Below, piece after piece: positions 56,302-64,000 of a stretch of 64,000 bases of DNA; position 1 is the stretch's first letter; every line of letters begins with the position of its first letter. Source of the stretch: JACVRM01 sp963809765 (GTDB taxonomy: Bacteria > Actinomycetota > Thermoleophilia > Gaiellales > Gaiellaceae); assembly GCA_963809765.1 (NCBI GenBank), contig CAWEKT010000004.1, forward strand, positions 1 through 64,000, written 5' to 3'. A program made the translations under genes and the position numbers. The notes under the pieces were generated by a model. The model saw only the letters and a program-made list of their open reading frames with translations, was not told the origin of the DNA and ran no database searches.

Positions 56302-57502
56302 GTGGCAGTCACGCCCGAGCAGCGGCGGTGGGAGGCGCTCCTGGCGGCGCGTACGCGCGGCGACGTCGGCGAGGGGATCGCCTCGGTGCTCGCCATGCTC
56401 GGGATGCCGGACCTGATCTCGTTCGCCGGCGGCTTCCCCGACCCGGAGACCTTCCCGCGCGAGCGCGCGGCCCAGCTGCTGGCCGAGTTCGCCGAGGCGG
56501 GCGAGTCGCAGGCCTTCCAGTACGCGCCGACGCAGGGGCTCGCCGGCGCGCTCGACGCGCTGGCCGGCCGCCTCGAGCGGCTTCAGGGCCGCCGCCCGGG
56601 CGAGGGCGAGCTGCTGATCACGAGCGGCGCGATCGAGGGTCTCGAGCTCGTCGGCAAGGCGTTCCTCGACCGCGGCGACGTCGTGGTCGTCGAGGCGCCC
56701 ACCTACCTCGGCGCGATCCAGGCCTTCCGCACCTTCGAGGCAGAGGTGGTGGCGGTGCCGCTCGACGAGGACGGGCTCGACGTCGACGAGCTCGAGACGC
56801 GGTTGGCCAGCGGCCTGCGCCCGAAGCTCGTCTACACGATCCCCGACCACCAGAACCCGGCCGGAGTGAGCCTCGCCGCCGAGCGCCGGGAGCGGCTCGT
56901 CGATCTCGCGCGCCGCTACGACCTGCTCGTTGTCGAGGACGTGGCCTACCGTGAGCTGAGCTTCGCCGGCGACGCGCTGCCGAGTCTGTGGAGCCTCGCG
57001 CCCGACACTGTCGTCCAGCTAGGGACGACGTCCAAGACCTTCTTCCCCGGCGTGCGGCTCGGCTGGGCGGTCGGGCCGGTCGACGTCTGTGCTCAGCTCG
57101 TCGCCGCGAAGCAGACGACCGACCAGTGCTCCGGGGCGCTCGGCCAACGCCTGTTCGAAGAGTACGTCCGCCGGGGCTGGATCGACGAGCAGCTCGACCG
57201 CTCGCGGGCGCTCTACCACCGCAAGAGCGAGCGCATGCTCGCCGCGCTGGAGCGAGAGCTGCCCGACGGCGCCCACTGGACGCGACCGACCGGCGGCTTC
57301 TTCTCCTGGCTGACCCTGCCCGCAGGGCGCGAGCTCGACCGAGCTCGCCCGACAGGCGGCGGAGGCCGGCGTCGGCATCGTCCCGGGCACGCTCTTCTAC
57401 CCCGACGGACGCGGCACGGATGCCGTGCGCCTGTCCTTCAGCATGGTCGGCGAGGCGCAGATCGACGACGGCATCGGCCGGCTCGCCTCGCTCCTGACGT
57501 AG
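56302..57502 (+). CDS. PLP aminotransferase, 2-aminoadipate/MocR-like class I, frameshifted near the end
   Basis: ISFAGGFPDPETFPRERAAQ is the typical N-terminus, then QYAPTQGLAGALDALAGRL, LLITSGAIEGLELVGKAFLD, VVVEAPTYLGAIQAFRTFEA, YTIPDHQNPAGVSLAAERRE, LLVVEDVAYRELSF and the PLP lysine in VQLGTTSKTFFPGVRLGWAV. An indel near 57345 precedes AEAGVGIVPGTLFYPDGRGT and VRLSFSMVGEAQIDDGIGRL. About 400 aa. No fused GntR domain, so it is an enzyme and not a regulator. The exact amino acid is not assignable. Confidence 0.9.
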
Positions 57503-57541
57503 CGACTGCGGCGGCCCAGAGTCTGTCGCCGTGAACGGCTC

Positions 57542-57676
57542 GGGTCAGTCCGCTCGGCGGCGCGCGCTGCGCGTCGCGCCGCCGGGGACAGACCCTTCCA
57601 ACCTCGAACCGGCATGAAGGGAAGTCGGGTCTGTCCCCGGAGGCGACGGCTCAGCCGGCGCCGAGGGGATTGACCC
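57542..57676. repeat. GGGTCTGTCCCC repeat array, locus 2
   Basis: In order: GGGTCAGTCC (57542), a GGCGGCGCGCGCTGCGCGTCG-like stretch with GGGGACAGACCC (57584-57595), GGGTCTGTCCCC (57627-57638) and GGGGATTGACCCC (57664-57676). The first half recurs almost unchanged at 60076-60140. It fills the 252-nt gap behind the aminotransferase; nothing else is seen. Confidence 0.65.
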
Positions 57677-57754
57677 CAGCCGTTCAACCCGCTCGATGAC
57701 TCCTGCCCCTCGTGCGAGTCTCACCTGGTGACGGCACGACACGAGGAGGCAGCC

Positions 57755-58210
57755 ATGACACAGACGACGGCGGAGACGCGGCTCGAGCTGCTCGCGGGCG
57801 AGTGGGAGATCTCGGTCGGCGGCCAGGACTTCGGCCTCGGTCGCACGACGTTCAGCTGGAGCGACGACGGCAAGTTCCTGCACCAGCACGCGGAGGGCGA
57901 CCTGCCCGAGGACGCGCCGGCCGAGTGGCGCGAGAACTCGCCGATGCCGGTGACCACGATCATGGGCGTCGACGACTCGACCGGGCGCATGGTGCAGCTC
58001 TACGCCGACGCGCGGGGCGTCTTCCGCATCTACGAGATGAGCATCGAGGACGGCGTCTGGAAGGTCTGGCGCGAGGCGCCCGGCTTCAACCAGCGCTTCG
58101 TGGGCCGCATCAGCGAGGACGGCCGCACGATCACGGGCGCCTGGGAGGGCTCCGAGGACGGCGTCACCTGGAGGCACGACTTCGACCTCACCTACACCAA
58201 GGTCTCGTAG
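57755..58210 (+). CDS. DUF1579-like lipocalin-type protein
   Basis: 151 aa, all beta. LELLAGEWEISVGGQDFGLG, RTTFSWSDDGKFLHQHAEGD, VTTIMGVDDSTGRMVQLYAD, FRIYEMSIEDGVWKVWREAP and ISEDGRTITGAWEGSEDGVT follow the pattern of small DUF1579 barrels. No known catalysis. ATG 57755 is preceded by GAGGAGG, a strong ribosome site, which argues against the earlier in-frame GTG 57728. Confidence 0.75.
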   Translation: MTQTTAETRLELLAGEWEISVGGQDFGLGRTTFSWSDDGKFLHQHAEGDLPEDAPAEWRENSPMPVTTIMGVDDSTGRMVQLYADARGVFRIYEMSIEDGVWKVWREAPGFNQRFVGRISEDGRTITGAWEGSEDGVTWRHDFDLTYTKVS

Positions 58211-58236
58211 CGACGGGCCTGCGAAACTGGGCGGCC

Positions 58237-58605
58237 GTGAAGCGCGCCACCCACTACCGCTGGGACGACCTGGCGAAGGAGCCGCTCAACCCGCAGCTCA
58301 GCCGGCGGCTGGTCACGGGCGAGCGCGTGATGGTCGCGCAGGTCTTCCTAGACAAGGGCTGCGTCGTGCCGCAGCACGCGCACGAGAACGAGCAGATCAC
58401 CTACATCCTCGAGGGCGGCCTGCGCTTCTGGCTCGGCGAGGACGAGTCGGAGGTCGTGGACGTGATGGCCGGCGAGGTGCTGCACATCCCGCCGAACCTC
58501 CCCCACAAGGCCGAGGCGCTCGAGGACACGCTCGACGTCGACGTCTTCTCGCCGCCGCGCCAGGACTGGCTCGACGGCTCCGACGCCTACCTGCGGCGCA
58601 CGTGA
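58237..58605 (+). CDS. Cupin-domain protein
   Basis: 122 aa. Motif 1 GCVVPQHAHENEQITYILEG gives H-x-H-x(3)-E-Q, motif 2 GEVLHIPPNLPHKAEAL the second-strand histidine, and the end DVDVFSPPRQDWLDGSDAYL matches sugar- or keto-acid-related cupins. GTG 58237; the SDR gene overlaps its stop (GTGA), so the two act together. Confidence 0.86.
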   Translation: MKRATHYRWDDLAKEPLNPQLSRRLVTGERVMVAQVFLDKGCVVPQHAHENEQITYILEGGLRFWLGEDESEVVDVMAGEVLHIPPNLPHKAEALEDTLDVDVFSPPRQDWLDGSDAYLRRT

Positions 58606-59372
58606 AGCTCGACCTCGAGGGACGCCGCGTGCTCGTCACCGGCGGCTCCAAGGGCCTCGGCGAGGCGATCGCGCGCGAGCTCGTCGAGGAGGGCGCCCGC
58701 GTCGCGATCTGCTCGCGGAACGAGGAGGAGGTGCTCGCCACGGGCAGCGCCATCGGCGCGGCTCACGCCCAGGCGGCCGACGTCACCGACCCGGCCCAGG
58801 TGGCCGACTTCGTCCGTCGCTCCGCCGAGGCGCTCGGCGGCATCGACGCGCTGGTCAACAACGCCGGCCGCGCGCATCCGGGCACGTTCCAGACCCTGTC
58901 CGACGAGGACTGGCAGCACGACCTCGACGTCAAGCTCTTCTCGCTGATCCGCTGCTCGCGCGAGGTGCTCCCCCACCTGCGCGAGGCGGGCGGCGGGCGC
59001 ATCGTCAACATCGGCGCCGTCTACGGCCGCTACCCCGACCCGGTGTTCTTCGCCACCTCGGTCAACCGCGCCGCGGGCAACGCCTTCACGAAGGCGCTCG
59101 CCATCGAGCTCGCGCCGGAGAACATCCTCGTCAACGGCGTCCAGATCGGCTACGTCGTGACGCCGCAGTGGGAGAACATCCGCCGGCGCCGCGCCCCGGA
59201 GCTCGGCCCGGACGAGTTCTTCGCCAAGCTCGCTGCCGACGAGGTGCCGCTCGGCCGCTTCGGCGAGGCGCACGAGGTCTCTGGGATCGTCGCCTTCCTG
59301 CTCAGCGACCGCGCGAGCTACATCACGGGCGCGTCGATCGACGTCGCCGGCGGCATGGGCAAGTACGTGTAG
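58602..59372 (+). CDS. Short-chain dehydrogenase-like protein lacking the catalytic Tyr-Lys
   Basis: 256 aa, intact, classical SDR fold. VLVTGGSKGLGEAIARELVE binds the cofactor, VDALVNNAGRAHPG-type text (DALVNNAGRAHPGTF) is the N-N-A-G motif and GGRIVNIGAVYGRYPD the serine strand, but without the catalytic Ser. Where Y-x-x-x-K is expected, the sequence is FFATSVNRAAGNAFTKALAI, with Thr and Arg in those places. The C-terminal YITGASIDVAGGMGKYV is normal. Either a non-redox SDR or an enzyme with a shifted mechanism. Coupled to the upstream cupin. Confidence 0.85.
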   Translation: MKLDLEGRRVLVTGGSKGLGEAIARELVEEGARVAICSRNEEEVLATGSAIGAAHAQAADVTDPAQVADFVRRSAEALGGIDALVNNAGRAHPGTFQTLSDEDWQHDLDVKLFSLIRCSREVLPHLREAGGGRIVNIGAVYGRYPDPVFFATSVNRAAGNAFTKALAIELAPENILVNGVQIGYVVTPQWENIRRRRAPELGPDEFFAKLAADEVPLGRFGEAHEVSGIVAFLLSDRASYITGASIDVAGGMGKYV

Positions 59373-59378
59373 CCGGCG

Positions 59379-59588
59379 CTAGGGCGAGTTCTGCGCGATC
59401 TGCGCGTCAGACGGCCGCATCAGCGTGTAGACGAGCAGGCCGACGAACGGGATCACCAGCATGATGATCGTCCAGGCCGACTTCGCCGCCTTCGTCAGGT
59501 CGCCGCGGCGCCAGGCGTCCATCGTCGCCCGGACCCAGAGCACGAGGAAGAGCACGACGATCGCTCCGATGAGGATGCGCATGAACAC
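59379..59588 (-). CDS. Small PLDc_N-type membrane protein
   Basis: 69 aa with two membrane helices: MRILIGAIVVLFLVLWVRAT and AWTIIMLVIPFVGLLVYTLM, the second being the hallmark of the PLD-nuclease N-terminal (PLDc_N) membrane module, here free-standing. GTG 59588 is chosen because TACGGT (59595-59600) lies 6 nt upstream; ATG 59582 is two codons further in. Confidence 0.72.
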   Translation of the reverse strand: MFMRILIGAIVVLFLVLWVRATMDAWRRGDLTKAAKSAWTIIMLVIPFVGLLVYTLMRPSDAQIAQNSP

Positions 59589-59594
59589 GCTACG

Positions 59595-59600
59595 ACCGTA
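59595..59600 (-). promoter_or_regulatory. -10 hexamer TACGGT, leaderless type
   Basis: TACGGT on the minus strand, 6 nt before GTG 59588; argues that the frame upstream belongs to something else. Confidence 0.45.
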
Positions 59601-59858
59601 CTGACCCGGACGGCCGTCGCCGTCATCCCGCTGGGATGACCGACGATCCGGTCCCGCTACTGCTCGGAGGTGTCGGCTCTCGAGCAGCAGCGTCCGCGGG
59701 ACGCGGAAGGCCTCTTCCGTCCGGCCGTCGGCGAACACCCGCTTCAGGAGCTGGACCTGGGAAGCCGTCTCGAGCTCGTCGGCGTTCATGCCGGTCAGCC
59801 GGTGCGCGTCCTTCAGGGGGACGAGCGCAAAGAGGGAGGGTCGCTCAATTCGCCGCAT
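59601..59858 (-). CDS. Coding-like segment upstream of the PLDc_N gene
   Basis: From ATG 59858 the frame reads SLFALVPLKDAHRLTGMNAD, ELETASQVQLLKRVFADGRT and EEAFRVPRTLLLESRHL, amphipathic and plausible, then low-complexity R/D/G text running into the PLDc_N frame without a stop. It may be a small gene whose end is hidden by an indel, or a gene remnant. Not recognised. Confidence 0.3.
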
Positions 59859-59942
59859 GAGCTCAGTTTTCGGCGCCGGGAACGCCCCGCATGAGCCTCG
59901 AATGAGGCATGGAGGACGTCAGTGACGCTCGATCGTCACTGA

Positions 59943-60188
59943 GGGGTCTGTCCCCGGAGGCGTCGACTTAGCCGGCGCCGGCATGCAGTGTCGGGTCTGG
60001 CCCCGGTGCGACGGGTCACCCGTCGCCGCAGGGGACTGACCCCAGCAGTTGACTTTGAGGCGCTCCGCAGCAGCGAACGGCTGGGGGCAGTCCGCTCGGC
60101 GGCGCGCGCTGCGCGTCGCGCCGCCGGGGACAGACCCGGCGATCATTGCGAGGCGCGACGCTGCGCGTCGCGCCGCCGGGGGACAGAC
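59943..60188. repeat. GGGTCTGTCCCC repeat array, locus 3
   Basis: Contains GGGGTCTGTCCCC (59943), GGGTCTGGCCCC (59993), GGGGACTGACCCC (60031), GGGGGCAGTCC (60083), GGGGACAGACCC (60126) and GGGGGACAGACC (60178), separated by GGCGCGACGCTGCGCGTCGCGCC-like hairpin DNA (described by its ends only: GCGCGC...GTCGCGCC). It fills most of the gene-free stretch 59859-60234 before the Nudix gene. Confidence 0.65.
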
Positions 60189-60192
60189 CAGT

Positions 60193-60206
60193 TCTTGTCG
60201 ACAAGA
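60193..60206. promoter_or_regulatory. Perfect palindrome TCTTGTCGACAAGA
   Basis: 14-bp perfect palindrome, 28 nt before ATG 60235 of the Nudix regulator and just beyond the repeat array. TAGAAC at 60221 could be the -10. The position suits an operator, perhaps for the Nudix regulator itself. Confidence 0.5.
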
Positions 60207-60234
60207 CTCAAACTCTGTGGTAGAACTATTGGTC

Positions 60235-60992
60235 ATGACGACCAAAACCACTCGCGAGCCGACCCCTCCCGGCTACGACCCATCCGATTTCCCCGCCTTC
60301 GCAGTAACCGTCGACGTGGTCATCCTGACCATGGTCGACAGCACGCTGAAGGTGCTCCTCGTCCGCCGCGGCGAGGCCCCCTACGAGGGCATGTGGGCGA
60401 TCCCCGGCGGCTTCAAGCGCCCCGACCGAGACTCTCGACGAGGCGGCAAAGCGCGAGCTCCGCGAGGAGACGGGCGTGGACGCCGCCAGCGTGCTCGCCC
60501 AGTTCGGCGCCTACGGCGACCCGGGCCGCGACCCGCGCATGAACGTGGTCACCGTCGGCTACCTGGCCGTGCTCCGCGACGTCGGCGCGGTGATCGCCGG
60601 CTCGGACGCGGCGGAGGCCTCGCTCGTCCCGGTCTCGGAGGTGCTCGAGCGGACGGCTCGACCTCGCCTTCGACCACCTCGACATCGTCCGCGACGCGAT
60701 CGACCGCGTCCGGGTCGAGCTCGAGGTGTCCGGGATCGCGACCGCGTTCGTCGGCACCACCTTCACCCTGGCCGAGCTGCGCGCCGTCTACGAGGCGATC
60801 TGGGGCGTCCAGCTCGACGCCGCCAACTTCCGGCGGACGATGGTCGCCGACGAGGGCTGGGTGATCCCGACCGGCCGGCGCGCCAGGCCGGGCCCCGCCG
60901 GCGGCAGGCCCGCCGAGCTGTTCCGAGCCGGGCGCGCGTGGCGCACCGGTGCCCCCCTTCACCGTCTGCAGCGCACCGAGGAGAGGAAGTGA
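60235..60992 (+). CDS. Nudix-domain regulator, NrtR-like, frameshifted
   Basis: The N-terminal Nudix domain begins AVTVDVVILTMVDSTLKVLL and has YEGMWAIPGGFKRP; after an indel near 60425 the Nudix box ends LDEAAKRELREETGVDAASV. The C-terminal part, after a second indel near 60655, is a winged helix (FVGTTFTLAELRAVYEAIWG, then LDAANFRRTMVADEGWVIPT), as in NrtR repressors that sense ADP-ribose or related nucleotides. About 252 aa. Followed 5 nt later by three oxidoreductases it may control. Confidence 0.87.
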
Positions 60993-60997
60993 GCCAG

Positions 60998-61969
<972 letters not shown>

Positions 61970-61973
<4 letters not shown>

Positions 61974-62950
61974 GAGCTGTCATTCAAGACCGGTACGGGC
62001 CCCCGGAGATCCTGAGGGTCGAGGAGGTCGCGAAGCCCACGCCAGGGCCGGGTGAGGTCCTCGTCAAGGTGCATGCCTCCACGGTCAACCGGTCGGACTG
62101 TGGCTTCCGAGCCGCCAAGCCGTTCTTCTCCCGTGCCTTCACCGGTCTGCGAAGGCCGAAGTTGAGGATCGCCGGCATGGAGCTCGCAGGAGTCGTCGAG
62201 GCGACCGGCCCCGGAGTCACGGAGTTCAAGGTCGGAGACGAGGTCTTCGGGGTCCGCTCCGGCGCTCAAGCCGACTACGTCTGCGTCCGCGAGCAAGGAG
62301 CGCTCGCCCACAAGCCCTCACGCCTGGCGTTCGAGGAGGCTGCCGCCGTTCCGGACGGAGCGATCATCGCCCGGGCGTGCCTGGACAAGGGCCGCCTACG
62401 GCAGGGACAGAGCATCGTCATCTACGGCGCCTCGGGATCGATCGGCACCGCAGCCGTCCAGATCGCGAAGGCACGCGGGGCGCACGTGACGGCGGTCTGC
62501 AACGCGAAGAACGTCGAGCTCGTGCGCTCGCTCGGCGCCGACGAGGTGATCGACTACGAGCAGGACGACTTCACGAAGAACGGCAAGACGTACGACGTCG
62601 TCCTGGACGCGGTCGGCAAGCACTCGTTCCGGCGCGCCCGGCGTTCCGTGCGACCGGGCGGCGTCTTCGTCGAGACCGATCTCGGCTTCATGTGGCATGC
62701 GCCCCTGCTGGCTCTGCTGACCCGCTGGGTCGGCAGCAAGCGCGTCACGATCCCGATCCCGCAGTACACGCAGGACAACGTCGTCTTCGTCAAGGAGCTG
62801 ATCGAGGCGGGGAAGTACCGCCCGGTCATCGACCGCCGCTACTCGCTGGACGCGGTCGTGGAGGCGACGAAGTACGTCGAGACCGGCGAGAAAACAGGCA
62901 ACGTCGTGCTGACGCTGACAGGCGCAGCGCCACAGGAGGTGTCGGCATGA
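61970..62950 (+). CDS. MDR-family NAD(P)H oxidoreductase, tandem copy 2
   Basis: 326 aa, the only intact member of the triplet. MRAVIQDRYGPPEILRVEEV, VNRSDCGFRAAKPFFSRAF, IAGMELAGVVEATGPGVTEF, VIYGASGSIGTAAVQIAKAR, VTAVCNAKNVELVRSLGADE, VIDYEQDDFTKNGKTYDVVL and YVETGEKTGNVVLTLTG. It differs from copy 1 mainly in the third-base and loop positions, pointing to duplication. The natural substrate may be a quinone or enone; not assignable. Confidence 0.92.
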
Positions 62951-63919
62951 GAGCAGTTGTGTATGACCGCTACGGCGGTCCCGAGGTGCTTCATCTCGAA
63001 GACGTGACCACGACCCGAGCCGAAGGACGACGAGCTGCTCGTCCGCGTCCAGGCCTCGACCGTCACACAGACCGACTGCCACATGCGGCGGGCCAGGCCG
63101 TTCCCGTGGCGCTTCATGCTCGGGCTTCGCCGGCCGAAGCGGCGCATCCTCGGCAGCGAGTTCGGCGGGGAGGTCGAGGCTGTCGGCTCGGCGGTCACCG
63201 GGTTCTCGCCGGGCGACCGCGTCTTCGGCCACTACCGGGGCACGCAGGCCGAGTACGTCTGCGTCCCGCAGACCGCGCGCGTGGTGCGCATACCCGAGGG
63301 GATGACCTTCGAGGACGCCGCCGCAGTCAGCGACAGCTACTACCAGGGCCTCGCTGCCATGCGCGCCGGAGAGATCACCGCCGGCACGCGAGTCCTGGTC
63401 TACGGAGCAACGGGCTCCTGCGGGACCGGGTGTGTCCAGCTTGCCAGGCACCTCGGCGCCCACGTGACCGCCGTCTGCAACGGCAAGAACGTCGAGCTGG
63501 TTCGCTCGCTGGGCGCCGACGAGGTGATCGACTACGAACGCCAGGACTGGAGCAGGACCGGCCACGCCTACGACGTCGTCATCGACGCCGTGAACAAGAC
63601 CTCGTTCCGGCGAGGGCGGCGCGTCCTGCACCCACGCGGGATCTACCTGCCGACCGACGTCGGCTATCTCTGCCAGAACCTGCCGCTCGCAGTCTGGTCG
63701 AAGTGGTTCGGCAAGCGGAAGGTGAAGTTTGGCAGCAGCGCGCGGTTCAAGCGCGACGACTTCCTGCAGCTGCCGGCCCTGCTCGAGGCCGGCGAGTTCC
63801 GGGCCGTCGTCGACCGGACCTATCCACTCGAGGACGCGGCCGATGCCAACCGCTACGTCGACAGCTGGCAGAAGACCGGCAGCGTCGTTCTGACCGTCAA
63901 CGGCGGCCCGCCTCACTGA
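62947..63919 (+). CDS. MDR-family NAD(P)H oxidoreductase, tandem copy 3, frameshifted at start
   Basis: Starts MRAVVYDRYGGPEVLHLEDV. An indel near 63015 leads to the main frame: VRVQASTVTQTDCHMRRARP, FPWRFMLGLRRPKRRILGSE, VLVYGATGSCGTGCVQLARH, VTAVCNGKNVELVRSLGADE and LEDAADANRYVDSWQKTGSV. The most divergent of the three; its loop before the cofactor site (VSDSYYQGLAAM) differs, so the substrate pocket probably does too. ATG overlaps the preceding stop. Confidence 0.88.
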
Positions 63920-63943
63920 GCCGCCCACGAAATGGAGGAGACC

Positions 63944-64000
63944 ATGCACACCCCTCAACCATCCGACACGCTCCTGCTGGCGCAGGCACGCGGCGACGAG
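63944..64000 (+). CDS. Start of a gene, possibly an ECF sigma factor
   Basis: Only 19 codons are present: MHTPQPSDTLLLAQARGDE. GGAGGAG lies 4-10 nt upstream of ATG 63944, a good ribosome site. L-L-x-x-A-R-x-G-D-E is the usual opening of ECF sigma factor region 2, but this is too short to be sure. Confidence 0.4.
   Translation, partial: MHTPQPSDTLLLAQARGDE

Noticed and set aside
62396..63958. 520-aa minus-strand ORF opposite the MDR triplet
   Set aside because: Its repetitive look only mirrors the duplicated oxidoreductases on the other strand.

Overview
The window is 64 kb of very GC-rich bacterial chromosome. Dense GTG/ATG starts, stop-start overlaps of the ATGA/GTGA type, a coenzyme F420 biosynthesis block and many start codons sitting 6-7 nt downstream of a TAnnnT hexamer (leaderless-type promoters) point to an actinobacterium. 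A deep-branching soil group such as Thermoleophilia is my inference, not something proven here. I see no tRNA, rRNA, CRISPR array, prophage or intact transposase gene.

A technical point dominates the reading. About thirty of the roughly 65 genes are broken by single- or few-base indels. In nearly all of them the protein family continues in another frame, and the ends still overlap the next gene exactly. I read these as sequence errors, as in an uncorrected long-read or metagenome assembly, rather than true pseudogenes. Such genes are given as one CDS spanning all their frames, with approximate break positions.

Layout. (1) 1-25 kb is a cell-surface polysaccharide locus. It holds an asparagine-synthase-like amidotransferase, at least ten glycosyltransferases (GT2, GT4, a GT2-GT4 fusion, a membrane GT-C enzyme and two paralogous GT-B proteins), a Wzx-type flippase, four sugar or lipid methyltransferase-like genes and an ABC exporter. 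The exporter permease and ATPase genes are separated by a beta-sandwich protein gene and the haem gene hemE. (2) 25-31 kb: a secreted M14 carboxypeptidase, a PolX-PHP protein whose polymerase site looks lost, and the F420 block cofC-cofD-npdG-cofE. (3) 31-44 kb: housekeeping and accessory genes, including a nucleotidyltransferase, FAD oxidases, a MarR regulator, a secreted beta-propeller, a LysE exporter, a DEAD-box helicase with a structured leader, an L,D-transpeptidase and a membrane metalloprotease. (4) 44-59 kb: secreted proteins (glycoside hydrolase, M6-like protease, NHL propeller), acetyltransferases, a beta-carbonic anhydrase, an ArsR regulator with a visible operator, and five cupins. 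(5) 60-64 kb: a NrtR-like Nudix regulator followed by three tandem paralogous MDR oxidoreductases and the first codons of another gene.

Intergenic DNA carries several dispersed palindromic repeat families: GAAGGGGG hairpins, GGGTCTGTCCCC/GGGGACTGACCCC arrays, a triple GTGGCAG palindrome cluster, and a roughly 75-nt element with a 29-nt identical core found at 18.7 and 55.4 kb. The most testable new observations are the recurring leaderless promoter module, the helicase leader hairpin that hides its own ribosome binding site, and the polymerase-dead PolX.
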